Shown piece by piece: positions 45,428-53,973 of a stretch of 64,000 nt of DNA. The stretch is from positions 38,664 to 102,663 of the forward strand of contig NZ_JAAITA010000010.1 of assembly GCF_013304445.1 (NCBI RefSeq), read 5' to 3'. A model generated the notes under the pieces. The model did no database searches. It had not been told where the DNA came from and worked only from the letters and a program-made list of their open reading frames with translations. Position 1 is the stretch's first letter. Every line of letters begins with the position of its first letter. The DNA comes from Blautia hansenii. Its GTDB lineage: Bacteria; Bacillota; Clostridia; Lachnospirales; Lachnospiraceae. The position numbers and the translations under genes are program-made.

Positions 45428-46759
45428 TTATATCTGGTATAAATACTGCTCCAGCTCCCAATCGGAAACCTGTTTCATGTAGCTTTTCCACTCCTTTTTC
45501 TTCGCTTTCTTATAATGCTCAAAAAAGGCAGTTCCAAGTATTTCTTTCAGCCACACATCTTTTTCCAGTTCATATAAAGCGTCGCTTAAATTTTCCGGCA
45601 GGGAGTCAATTCCCTGACTGTTTTTCTCTTCCTCAGACATGCTGCGAATACTTTTTGTCAGTTCCTCCGGTATCTCCAGATTCCGCTCAATCCCATCAAT
45701 CCCTGCGGCCAGGCAAAGGGCAAAGACCAGATATGGGTTTGCGGAAGGATCCGGGCTCCTCAGCTCGATTTCTTTCTCTCTCTGCCGTCTGGACGGCACC
45801 TTGATAAGGGCAGTTCTCTGTCCTGAAGACCAGGTAATCTCCGAAGGCGCCTCAAATCCCGGCACCAGACGTTTGTAAGAATTCACCAGCGGATTGAAAA
45901 TTGCCGTCATGCCCTTGATGTGCTCCAGAATTCCCGCAATAAAAGCATAGGCTTCACGGCTGAGTCCCAGAATGTCGTTTTCGTCTTCAAAAATATTCTT
46001 CCCGTCCTTATACAAAACCATGTTGATGTGCATACCGGAACCATTGACCTCTTCTTTCGGCTTTGGCATAAAGGTAGCGTGAAGCCCGTGGCGCTTGGAA
46101 ATGGTTCGCACCGCTACTTTAAAGGTCATCAGCTTGTCCGCGGTTTCCTGAACATCTGACATGGTAAAGTCAATTTCCTGCTGTCCGGGCGCAATCTCAT
46201 GGTGGGAAGATTCCACATCATATCCCATTTCCTCCAGGGTAAGCACAATATCTCTTCTGGCATTTTCGCCCAGATCCACAGGACTCAAATCCATATAGCC
46301 CGCCTGCTCATGGGTGACTGTGGTGGGCATGCCGTTATCATCCGTGTGAAACAGGAAAAATTCACACTCGGGATTTACCATAAACGTATATCCCTTTTCC
46401 TTTGCTTTCCTTACGGTTTCCTGCAGAATATATCTGGGACTTTCTCTGTAAGGCGTGCCGTCCGCCTTATAAATATCGCAGATAAATCTTGCCACCTTCC
46501 CCTGCTGAGGACGCCAGGGCAGAATACAGAACGTATTCAAATCCGGATGTAAATACATGTCCTCCTCTTCGTTTCGATAAAAACCCTCCATGGAAGACGC
46601 GTCTATGACGCACTGGTTGTCCATGGCCTTTTCCAGCTTACTGAACGGAACCGCAATATTCTTCATGGTTCCGAACATATCGGTGAACTGGAGACGGATA
46701 AATTCCACATCCTCCTCTTCTGCCATCTGCAGAATATCTTCTCTGGTATACTTTTCCAT
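45428..46759 (-). CDS. glnA: Glutamine synthetase, type I
   Basis: This 443-residue enzyme condenses glutamate and ammonia with ATP. It has the metal and active-site motifs NPECEFFLF, SHHEIAPGQQEIDF, NGSGMHINMVL and EAPSEITWSSGQR; the length is that of the I-alpha (Gram-positive) form. The adenylylation-type loop is not apparent. The ATG at 46759 has AAAGGAG 8 bases upstream. It is preceded by a consensus promoter and a leader terminator with a probable ANTAR hairpin, and followed by the ANTAR gene. A second, type III enzyme lies at 60804-62903. Confidence 0.97.
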   Translation of the reverse strand: MEKYTREDILQMAEEEDVEFIRLQFTDMFGTMKNIAVPFSKLEKAMDNQCVIDASSMEGFYRNEEEDMYLHPDLNTFCILPWRPQQGKVARFICDIYKADGTPYRESPRYILQETVRKAKEKGYTFMVNPECEFFLFHTDDNGMPTTVTHEQAGYMDLSPVDLGENARRDIVLTLEEMGYDVESSHHEIAPGQQEIDFTMSDVQETADKLMTFKVAVRTISKRHGLHATFMPKPKEEVNGSGMHINMVLYKDGKNIFEDENDILGLSREAYAFIAGILEHIKGMTAIFNPLVNSYKRLVPGFEAPSEITWSSGQRTALIKVPSRRQREKEIELRSPDPSANPYLVFALCLAAGIDGIERNLEIPEELTKSIRSMSEEEKNSQGIDSLPENLSDALYELEKDVWLKEILGTAFFEHYKKAKKKEWKSYMKQVSDWELEQYLYQI

Positions 46760-46777
46760 AGTTTTTGCTCCTTTTAC

Positions 46778-46826
46778 AAAAAGGGCGCACTTATTCAAAT
46801 CTCTGAATAAGAACGCCCTTGTCCTT
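46778..46826 (-). promoter_or_regulatory. glnA leader: ANTAR-type hairpin and overlapping terminator
   Basis: On the minus strand AAGGAC and GTTCTT (46826 down to 46809) close a six-base loop AAGGGC with A at position 1 and G at position 4. The loop plus next base is also the 5' arm (AAGGGCG, 46820-46814) of a longer hairpin closing with CGCCCTT (46787-46781) and TTTTT. The two folds exclude each other. The terminator lies between the promoter and glnA, so glnA expression needs read-through. It may also end the ure transcript. Confidence 0.8.
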
Positions 46827-46836
46827 TATGGGTCGT

Positions 46837-46865
46837 ATTATAGCAGTCCACATTTTAAATGTCAA
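46837..46865 (-). promoter_or_regulatory. Consensus promoter of glnA
   Basis: TTGACA (46860-46865) and TATAAT (46837-46842) are 17 bp apart on the minus strand, with TG one base ahead of the -10. It overlaps the ureD stop codon, so glnA can be expressed apart from the urease genes. Confidence 0.92.
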
Positions 46866-47646
46866 TGATTTTCCGTATCTGTGCAAACAAGTCTTCTATA
46901 TGCTGTGCACCGTTTCCCAGAATCCGGACCGCCAAATCCATATCCGAAATCCGCGTCACACCGCCCTGAGTCTTTTCGTCCTCCTCCAGAAGTTCCCGGA
47001 TTTTCTCCACTTTCTCTGACGTATTTTCCGTTCCGAACACCAAAAAACTGCCCATATGGGAAAAGCCTTCATACATGCCAAGTCCTGGCAGGTCCATGGT
47101 TTCAGGTTCAAAGAAACAGTTGTCCCTGTAAATCAGTTTCCCCTGTCGCCTTACATGAACCAGATTATGATAAAAACGGTATTCAAATTTTTCTCCTCTG
47201 GCAGCCCGCCCGCAGGACAGCACCTCCTGATACAGGAAAAGGGAACTTTCGTCTTCAAGCTCCGCCTCCAAAGTGCTGCGAAAGGCAGATTGTGCAAAGG
47301 GAATCACCGGCTGGGAACCGTAGTCCATGATACCGCCGTGCGCTACCCGAATACGGGCATTTCTCCTGGCGCTGCCCTGCTTCATCTTGTGGATTTTTTC
47401 ATAAGCCTGGGCGGAAAACCGCAGTCTGCCGCCCTCCTTTACCTCTATGTCAAATTCCTGGGTATCCCCTTCCATAATGCCTGCTGAAGCGGACAAAAGC
47501 ATGACATGCATAAAGTCTCCCGATTCGTAAAAGGGGCTCATAATCTTAAAGGGCGCGGTAAACGACACCTGTTCCAGTACGGTTTTCCCCTCTTTTTCCC
47601 CTGCCCTCAGGGTGCAAAGAGAAGTTCTTCCGAATTGATTTTCCAT
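46855..47646 (-). CDS. ureD: Urease accessory protein UreD
   Basis: This 263-residue chaperone binds apo-urease first and recruits UreF and UreG for nickel delivery. It has family landmarks RTSLCTLR, MSPFYESGDFMHVMLLSASAGIMEGD and FSAQAYEKIHKM. The start is set at ATG 47646, which has GGAAGG 9 bases upstream and leaves 2 bases after the ureG stop. It ends the urease operon. Confidence 0.93.
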   Translation of the reverse strand: MENQFGRTSLCTLRAGEKEGKTVLEQVSFTAPFKIMSPFYESGDFMHVMLLSASAGIMEGDTQEFDIEVKEGGRLRFSAQAYEKIHKMKQGSARRNARIRVAHGGIMDYGSQPVIPFAQSAFRSTLEAELEDESSLFLYQEVLSCGRAARGEKFEYRFYHNLVHVRRQGKLIYRDNCFFEPETMDLPGLGMYEGFSHMGSFLVFGTENTSEKVEKIRELLEEDEKTQGGVTRISDMDLAVRILGNGAQHIEDLFAQIRKIIDI

Positions 47647-47648
47647 AC

Positions 47649-48257
47649 TTAACATCCTTCCAGAAGTACGTTTTTCTGTATCCATTCCACAACCTTATCC
47701 GTGCCCTCTTCGCCCCGGATGTTGGTAAAGAGGAAGGGTCTGTCTTTCCGCATTTTTTTGGAATCCCGTTCCATAACTTCCAGACTGGCCCCTACATAGG
47801 GCGCTAAATCGGTCTTGTTAATCACAAGCAGGTCGGAACGAACAATGCCCGGACCGCCTTTTCTCGGAATCTTGTCCCCCTCTGCTACATCAATGACGAA
47901 AATAGTAGCGTCTACCAGTTCCGGACTGAAGGTAGCAGACAGGTTATCTCCGCCGCTTTCTATAAACAACAGCTCTATATCCGGAAAACGCTCCAGCATC
48001 TCATCTACTGCTTCCAGATTCATGGAAGCATCTTCCCGAATAGCCGTGTGGGGGCAGCCGCCGGTTTCCACACCGATAATGCGCTCTCTTGGAAGCACAC
48101 TGTTTTTGCAGAGAAATTCCGCATCTTCTTTTGTATAAATATCATTGGTAATGACTCCAATACTGTACTGTCCTGCCATTTTTCTTGTCAGACATTCAAT
48201 TAACGCCGTTTTGCCGGAACCCACCGGCCCGGCAACACCTATTTTCACATAAGACAT
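47649..48257 (-). CDS. ureG: Urease accessory GTPase UreG
   Basis: This 202-residue SIMIBI GTPase powers nickel insertion into urease. The P-loop is [12 protein letters not shown], the nickel-binding CPH is in [17 protein letters not shown], and the family motif [15 protein letters not shown] and the NKTDLAPYV guanine site are present. The ATG follows GGAAAGGGG. Confidence 0.98.
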   Translation of the reverse strand: MSYVKIGVAGPVGSGKTALIECLTRKMAGQYSIGVITNDIYTKEDAEFLCKNSVLPRERIIGVETGGCPHTAIREDASMNLEAVDEMLERFPDIELLFIESGGDNLSATFSPELVDATIFVIDVAEGDKIPRKGGPGIVRSDLLVINKTDLAPYVGASLEVMERDSKKMRKDRPFLFTNIRGEEGTDKVVEWIQKNVLLEGC

Positions 48258-48280
48258 GTTTTGTCCCCTTTCCTCTGTTA

Positions 48281-48973
48281 TTATGACATATAAATTCTGG
48301 AATACAGCCCTTCATGCTGCATACACCGAATGTCAAATCCGGGAGCGCCTGCCCCCAGAAGTTCTGTTGGAAGTTCCTTCACCTGTTCCAAAAGGCGGCT
48401 CATTTCCTCTGTACAGGACACCAGAATCTGCTGTCCCGTGGTCTGGCTTAAAGGTATGCTTTTTACACAGTTGGTCACCATGGCAGACGTTTGGGCATAG
48501 AGAAAATGTTCCAGGCAGTCTTCCAGGGAAATGCCAATGCTGCTGCAGAAAATTCCGTAAGCTATGACATGATGTACGCTGCCGTTCTTTTTTTTCTCCA
48601 GATAGCGGAGAAAGACCGGTGTCTCATAGACAATTCCACAGTTTTTCAGTGTCTTTGCAAACCGGGAGCCCATCTTTTTGGACGCCTCCCGGATTTCTGA
48701 CGGCACTTTTCCCGCCTCCAGCACTTCTTCCAGCTCCTGTAAGCCTTCCATATCCTGTGCCTGCCCCCGTTCCCAGGCCAGACGGCAGAAGAAAAGTTCA
48801 TTGTACAGAAGATTCTGTGTCAGTTTGTTTCTGATATAGGATTCTGCCTCTGCTGCATTGGTGACAAGTTCTTTCTGAATATAAGTTTCCAGTCCATAGG
48901 AATGGGAATATCCCCCTATGGGAAACAGGGCGTCATTCACCTGCAGCAGCAGAAATTTACTCTTTTTATCCAT
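48281..48973 (-). CDS. ureF: Urease accessory protein UreF
   Basis: This 230-residue helical protein bridges UreD and UreG in the nickel-loading complex. It begins with the usual [20 protein letters not shown], the conserved SYGLE region, and has a late [13 protein letters not shown]. The ATG follows AAAGGGAG. It lies between ureE and ureG. Confidence 0.95.
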   Translation of the reverse strand: MDKKSKFLLLQVNDALFPIGGYSHSYGLETYIQKELVTNAAEAESYIRNKLTQNLLYNELFFCRLAWERGQAQDMEGLQELEEVLEAGKVPSEIREASKKMGSRFAKTLKNCGIVYETPVFLRYLEKKKNGSVHHVIAYGIFCSSIGISLEDCLEHFLYAQTSAMVTNCVKSIPLSQTTGQQILVSCTEEMSRLLEQVKELPTELLGAGAPGFDIRCMQHEGLYSRIYMS

Positions 48974-48994
48974 ACGCTCTCCCTTTTCCAGTTT

Positions 48995-49474
48995 TTAATG
49001 TGTATGGGAATTGATGGAGGCGGAGATTCTTTTGTCAAAATCCAGCGCCTGTTCTTTTACTTCTGCCTTTACGCCGTGGATTTTTTCCAGCATTTCCAAT
49101 ACCGGCTGTGTGTAGGGAGTGAGGAAAGTCTGTTCCTCCTCTCCCCACAGAAGTACGGCGTGACGGTTTCCGATTTCGTAGCAGACCTTGGCGGCCATTT
49201 TTTCATGGCCTTTGGTAAGCTTTACCTCAATGACTTTACAGGGCAGAATTTCCGCCGCCAGAAGTTCATCTCCCTCCTGCCAGAGAATATCTCCCGTGCG
49301 GATTCCTTTCGTCAGCACAGAATCGTCCAGACGGATACCCACTTCTTTTCCCGCTCTGCTGACCTTCTTGTGAATTCTTTTAAAGGCTTCATCCCATTCA
49401 AATTCCACATAATCTATCTTTTTTCCTGTTGTATCAATATCTTTTAGATTTCCCCAAATATTTTCACACAGCAT
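48995..49474 (-). CDS. ureE: Urease accessory nickel chaperone UreE
   Basis: This 159-residue metallochaperone has the UreE N-terminal domain and the C-terminal metal-binding domain with the conserved GNRH...LLW segment (YEIGNRHAVLLWGEE). The tail SHTH is a short version of the histidine-rich nickel tail seen in other UreE proteins. The ATG follows AGGAGAG. Confidence 0.93.
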   Translation of the reverse strand: MLCENIWGNLKDIDTTGKKIDYVEFEWDEAFKRIHKKVSRAGKEVGIRLDDSVLTKGIRTGDILWQEGDELLAAEILPCKVIEVKLTKGHEKMAAKVCYEIGNRHAVLLWGEEEQTFLTPYTQPVLEMLEKIHGVKAEVKEQALDFDKRISASINSHTH

Positions 49475-49486
49475 GTTTTCTCTCTC

Positions 49487-49993
49487 CTACCACCAGTTTA
49501 ATAACAGCATTACGCCCGGAATCCAGGCCGTTACCACGCCTTCAAACACCTGCAGGCAGGGCACAAATTTTCCCAGCTTCTTTCCCATAATATCCTCTAC
49601 AAAAGCCGTTCCCCAGAGAATGGCCCACAGATACCAGATAGCTGCCCATCTCCAGTCCGGGGAAATATTCCATGCAGGAATTCCCAAAAAGCCTTCCATG
49701 GTTCCGAAAATCACAGCATTGACTGCCACGAAAGAAGAAAACCAGGCAAACGGACGGGTGTCCAGATGAAACAGATTGTTGGCAGCTACAAACAAGTAGG
49801 TAAAGCCAAAGAGAAGCCCGGTACCTGCCGCATAATAATTTCCCTGAGCCAGATTGACGAAGTTAATAAACAGGGAGAGACCGCCTGTGAAAATATTCAT
49901 CACAGACGCTGCTTTCCCGTCTATGCGGCAAAGACCGCAGATACCGTTGTTAATTAGCACAATTCCTACAAAAAGCAGACAAACTCCTAACAT
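49487..49993 (-). CDS. ureI: UreI/AmiS-type urea channel
   Basis: This 168-residue membrane protein has six predicted helices and the AmiS/UreI family landmarks LFVGIVLINNGICGL, YAAGTGLLFGFTYLFVAANN and the late WAILWGTAFVEDI. It should let urea pass the membrane. Whether it is gated by acid, as in Helicobacter, cannot be told. It lies directly behind ureC, 15 bases downstream. Confidence 0.92.
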   Translation of the reverse strand: MLGVCLLFVGIVLINNGICGLCRIDGKAASVMNIFTGGLSLFINFVNLAQGNYYAAGTGLLFGFTYLFVAANNLFHLDTRPFAWFSSFVAVNAVIFGTMEGFLGIPAWNISPDWRWAAIWYLWAILWGTAFVEDIMGKKLGKFVPCLQVFEGVVTAWIPGVMLLLNWW

Positions 49994-50008
49994 ATTCCCT
50001 CTCCTCTT

Positions 50009-51730
50009 CTAGAATAAACTGTAAAGCTGTGTCAGTGGAAGACTCTTAGCCGGTTTGGAAGTAATCGAAACGCCGTCTGCCTTTACCTCGTAGGTTTCCG
50101 GATCCACCGTGATTTCCGGTGTGGCGCCGTTGAATTTCATATCCTTTTTGCCGATATTTCTGCAGTTTTCTACTGGAAGCACCATTTTCTCCAGTCCGTA
50201 TTTTTCCTTTACGCCGCCTTCTGCTGCCGCTTTGGATACAAAAGTAATGCTGGTTTTGTATTTTGCCTTTCCCTGGGCTCCGAACATCGGACGGTAGATA
50301 ACAGGCTGTGTAGTCGGGATGGAAGCGTTGGCGTCACCCATTTTGGAAGCCACAATCATGCCGCCTTTTAAAATCATTTCCGGCTTCACACCAAAGAAAG
50401 CGGGATTCCACAGTACCAGGTCTGCAAATTTGCCCTCTTCCACAGAACCTACATAGTTGGAAATTCCGTGGGTAATAGCCGGATTAATGGTATATTTGGA
50501 AATATATCTCTTTACACGGAAGTTGTCGTTTCCATTGGCTTCGTCTTCCAAAAGGGCGCCTCTTTCGTCTTTCATCTTGCTGGCAGTCTGCCAGGTTCTG
50601 GTAATGACCTCACCGATACGTCCCATAGCCTGGGAGTCAGAGCTCATCATACTGAAAACGCCCATGTCGTGAAGTACGTCTTCTGCCGCAATGGTTTCCG
50701 GACGGATTCTGGAATCTGCAAAAGCCACGTCTTCGGGGATTTTCTTATCCAGGTGATGGCATACCATCAGCATGTCCAGGTGTTCGTCCAGAGTATTTAC
50801 CGTAAACGGCATAGTGGGGTTTGTGGAGGAGGGCAGTACGTTTTCTGTGGCTGCCGCACGGATAATATCCGGCGCATGTCCGCCGCCTGCGCCCTCAGTG
50901 TGGTATGTATGGATGGTTCTTCCCGCAATGGCGTCTAAGGTATCTTCCACGCAGCCGCCTTCGTTTAAGGTGTCCGTGTGAATGGCAACCTGTACGTCAT
51001 ATTCGTCCGCCACATTTAAGCAGTGGTCAATCACAGCCGGAGTGGCACCCCAGTCTTCGTGAATTTTCAGTCCCATGGCGCCCGCTTTTACCTGTTCCTC
51101 CAGAGGACCTTCATCAGAGCAGTTTCCCTTGCCCAGAAAGCCCAGATTCATGGAATACTCCTCTGCGGCCTGAAGCATTTTTTCCATATTCCAGGGGCCT
51201 GGTGTACAGGTAGTTGCATTGGTTCCGTCTGCCGGACCTGTGCCGCCGCCAATCATGGTAGTAACACCGGAATACAGCGCACAATCAATCTGCTGCGGGC
51301 AGATGTAATGAATATGTGTGTCAATGCCGCCTGCAGTGACAATCAGACCTTCTCCTGCCAACGCTTCTGTGGATGCGCCTACAATCATCCCCGGAGTCAC
51401 CCCGTCCATGACTGCAGGATTTCCTGCCTTGCCGATACCCTTGATTTTGCCGTCTTTAATTCCGATATCCGCCTTTACAATCCCTGTATAGTCTACAATC
51501 AGGGCATTGGTAATCACCAAATCCAAATCTCCGTCGCTGCTTTTTGTTTTTACAGACTGTCCCATGCCGTCACGAATGGTTTTGCCGCCGCCGAACTTGA
51601 TTTCGTCACCGTAATGGGTATAATCTTTTTCCACTTCAATGACAAGACTGGTATCTGCAAGTCTTACTTTATCCCCTGTAGTCGGGCCGTACATTGCCGC
51701 ATATTTTTCACCGGAAATTTTTGTGCTCAT
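50009..51730 (-). CDS. ureC: Urease alpha subunit
   Basis: This 573-residue catalytic subunit carries the two-nickel site. Landmarks are the HIHYICPQ ligands, the lysine to be carbamylated in [23 protein letters not shown], and the active-site flap [20 protein letters not shown] with its histidine and cysteine. The length is standard. The ATG follows AAGGAGG. It is the third gene of the ureABC core. Confidence 0.99.
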   Translation of the reverse strand: MSTKISGEKYAAMYGPTTGDKVRLADTSLVIEVEKDYTHYGDEIKFGGGKTIRDGMGQSVKTKSSDGDLDLVITNALIVDYTGIVKADIGIKDGKIKGIGKAGNPAVMDGVTPGMIVGASTEALAGEGLIVTAGGIDTHIHYICPQQIDCALYSGVTTMIGGGTGPADGTNATTCTPGPWNMEKMLQAAEEYSMNLGFLGKGNCSDEGPLEEQVKAGAMGLKIHEDWGATPAVIDHCLNVADEYDVQVAIHTDTLNEGGCVEDTLDAIAGRTIHTYHTEGAGGGHAPDIIRAAATENVLPSSTNPTMPFTVNTLDEHLDMLMVCHHLDKKIPEDVAFADSRIRPETIAAEDVLHDMGVFSMMSSDSQAMGRIGEVITRTWQTASKMKDERGALLEDEANGNDNFRVKRYISKYTINPAITHGISNYVGSVEEGKFADLVLWNPAFFGVKPEMILKGGMIVASKMGDANASIPTTQPVIYRPMFGAQGKAKYKTSITFVSKAAAEGGVKEKYGLEKMVLPVENCRNIGKKDMKFNGATPEITVDPETYEVKADGVSITSKPAKSLPLTQLYSLF

Positions 51731-51742
51731 TTGTCTGCCTCC

Positions 51743-52105
51743 TTACTCTAAAAAACCTTTTCTCGCTGCTGTCTCAAGTGCTGCCTTCTTCGTATTTTCG
51801 GATACCTGGGCACAGGTCAAATCGTTAAAACCGAAGATGCGCTTTGTACCGCCCATTTCCGTAAGCTGCACTTCCTTTTCCTCTCCGGGCTCAAATCTTA
51901 CCGAAGTACCGGAAGGAATGTCCAGATGGTATCCATATGCTTTTTCCCTGTCAAATTTCAGACATCTGTTGACTTCAAAGAAGTGAAAATGGGAGCCTAT
52001 CTGCACCGGTCTGTCTCCTACATTGGACACAGAAAGCACAAGACTCTTTTTCCCTTCGTTTAAGGTAATTTCTCTGTCTAAAGCCATGATTTCTCCGATT
52101 TTCAT
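51743..52105 (-). CDS. ureB: Urease beta subunit
   Basis: This 120-residue subunit has the usual [19 protein letters not shown] start, [21 protein letters not shown] and [14 protein letters not shown]. It forms the trimeric core with UreA and UreC. The ATG follows AAGGAGG. Confidence 0.98.
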   Translation of the reverse strand: MKIGEIMALDREITLNEGKKSLVLSVSNVGDRPVQIGSHFHFFEVNRCLKFDREKAYGYHLDIPSGTSVRFEPGEEKEVQLTEMGGTKRIFGFNDLTCAQVSENTKKAALETAARKGFLE

Positions 52106-52118
52106 CCTTATTTCCTCC

Positions 52119-52421
52119 TTATTGAATCGGGTCGTGTACCGTTACCAGCTTGGTACCGTCCGGAAAAGTTGCCTCTACCTGTACCTCATGTACCATGTCT
52201 GCCACACCATCCATAACGTCTTCTTTTGTCAAAAGTTCTCTTCCGAGACGCATAAGTTCCACCACGTCTTTTCCGTCTCTTGCCAGTTCCAGAAGTTCTG
52301 AACTAAGGAAAGCCACAGCCTCCACATAATTCAACTTCAGTCCTCTGTCTTTTCTCTCTTTTGCCAGCATACCTGCCATATGCAGCATTAATTTTTCCTG
52401 TTCCTTAGGATTGAGTCGCAT
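52119..52421 (-). CDS. ureA: Urease gamma subunit
   Basis: This 100-residue subunit begins [17 protein letters not shown] and contains [20 protein letters not shown] and [18 protein letters not shown], as expected. The ATG follows AAGGAGG. It begins only 33 bases after gltD on the same strand with no terminator between, so urease is probably part of the pyrG-gltBD transcript. Confidence 0.98.
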   Translation of the reverse strand: MRLNPKEQEKLMLHMAGMLAKERKDRGLKLNYVEAVAFLSSELLELARDGKDVVELMRLGRELLTKEDVMDGVADMVHEVQVEATFPDGTKLVTVHDPIQ

Positions 52422-52454
52422 GAATTTATCCTCCTTGTCTTGTTCTCTTGTGTC

Positions 52455-53936
52455 TTAAAAACTGCTGCCCATCAAAGACCTGTCCACAGCCTCTGCTGCC
52501 TTTCGCCCCTCTGCAATGGCCCATACCACCAGAGACTGGCCTCTGTGCATATCGCCTGCCACGAATACCCCCGGTACACTGGTTTCGTATTCCTCCGGCT
52601 TTGTCAGCACATTGGTTCTGGGATTTAAGTCTGTTCCAAAGGCATCTGTGACATATTTCTGACTGCCCAGAAAACCTGCGGCAATCAGTACCAGCTGTGC
52701 CGGACGCTCTTCTTCGGTTCCTTCTACGGGAACCATGTTCATCCGTCCGGTTTTTTCATCCTTTTCAGGCGCCAGCTTCACGATTTTCGCCTTCTTTACA
52801 TTGCCCTTTTCATCTTTGATAAACTCTGTCACTGTGGTCTGATAAATGCGGGGGTCTTTTCCAAAGACGGCAATGGCTTCCTCCTGACCGTAATCTGTTT
52901 TCAGCACCCTGGGCCACTCCGGCCATGGATTTTGCAAAGTTCTTTCTTTTGGGGGTTCGGGCATCATTTCCAGCTGGGTTACAGATTTTGCCCCCAGACG
53001 AATAGCAGTTCCCACACAGTCATTTCCCGTGTCACCGCCACCGATAACCAGCACATCTTTTCCCTTTGGGGAAATATACTGCTTATCCTCAAAGTTGGAA
53101 TCCAGAAGGCTTTTGGTCACAGAGGTAAGAAAATCTACGGCAAAGCAGATATTGCCTGCCTCTCTCCCCGGCACGGAAATATCTCTGGGATTGGACGCGC
53201 CGCAGGCCAGTACCACCCTGTCAAATTCCTTCCGGATTTGAGATGCCTTCCTGTCTTTTCCCACATCCACACCGGTCTGGAATACCACACCTTCCGCTTC
53301 CATCAACTTCACTCTTCTGTCAATGACAGATTTATCCAGCTTCATGTTGGGAATACCGTAGCGCAGAAGGCCGCCTATCCGGTCCCTCCGCTCAAATACC
53401 GTAACCTCATGTCCCCTGCGGTTTAATTCCTGGGCTACCGCCAGTCCGGAAGGCCCGCTGCCAATGACAGCCACCTTTTTCCCGGTGCGCACCGGAATCT
53501 TCTGAGGTGTCACCCAGCCCTCTTCCCAGGCCTTTTCTATAATTGCCCTTTCGTTTTCCTTGGTAGCCACCGGTTCTCCGTTTATATTACAGGTGCAGGC
53601 CGCCTCACACAAAGCCGGGCATACCCGGCTGGTAAATTCCGGAAAACTGTGTGTCTTAGCCAGACGGTCGTACGCCTGTTTCCATTTGCCCCGGTATACC
53701 AGGTCATTGGTCTCCGGCACCAGATTGTGCAGGGGACATCCCGATGCCATACCAGCAATCATCATGCCGGACTGGCAGAAGGGCACGCCGCACTCCATAC
53801 AGCGGGCGCCCTGTTTCTGCTGCTCTTTCAGGGACAACGGTTTCTTAAATTCCTGAAAATCTCTGATTCTCTCCAGCGGCTCTTTGTGCACCGCTTCTTT
53901 TCTGTCAAATTCTAAAAATCCCGTGGGTTTTCCCAT
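52455..53936 (-). CDS. gltD: Glutamate synthase, small (beta) subunit
   Basis: This 493-residue subunit supplies electrons from NADPH. The N-terminal iron-sulphur cysteines are in ARCMECGVPFCQSG and ASGCPLHN. The FAD site is VAVIGSGPSGLAVAQEL and the NADPH site VLVIGGGDTGNDCVGTA; a second FAD motif is GVFVAGDMHRGQSLVVWAI. The ATG follows CGGAGG. It is coupled to gltB, 37 bases upstream. Confidence 0.97.
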   Translation of the reverse strand: MGKPTGFLEFDRKEAVHKEPLERIRDFQEFKKPLSLKEQQKQGARCMECGVPFCQSGMMIAGMASGCPLHNLVPETNDLVYRGKWKQAYDRLAKTHSFPEFTSRVCPALCEAACTCNINGEPVATKENERAIIEKAWEEGWVTPQKIPVRTGKKVAVIGSGPSGLAVAQELNRRGHEVTVFERRDRIGGLLRYGIPNMKLDKSVIDRRVKLMEAEGVVFQTGVDVGKDRKASQIRKEFDRVVLACGASNPRDISVPGREAGNICFAVDFLTSVTKSLLDSNFEDKQYISPKGKDVLVIGGGDTGNDCVGTAIRLGAKSVTQLEMMPEPPKERTLQNPWPEWPRVLKTDYGQEEAIAVFGKDPRIYQTTVTEFIKDEKGNVKKAKIVKLAPEKDEKTGRMNMVPVEGTEEERPAQLVLIAAGFLGSQKYVTDAFGTDLNPRTNVLTKPEEYETSVPGVFVAGDMHRGQSLVVWAIAEGRKAAEAVDRSLMGSSF

Positions 53937-53973
53937 GTTCTGCCTCCGTTTAAAAAATCACATCTTCCTGTTT

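Noticed and set aside
52422..52454. A separate promoter or leader hairpin for the urease genes.
   Set aside because: The 33-base gap holds only the ureA ribosome binding site; no -10, hairpin or AA[A/G]GGC loop is present.
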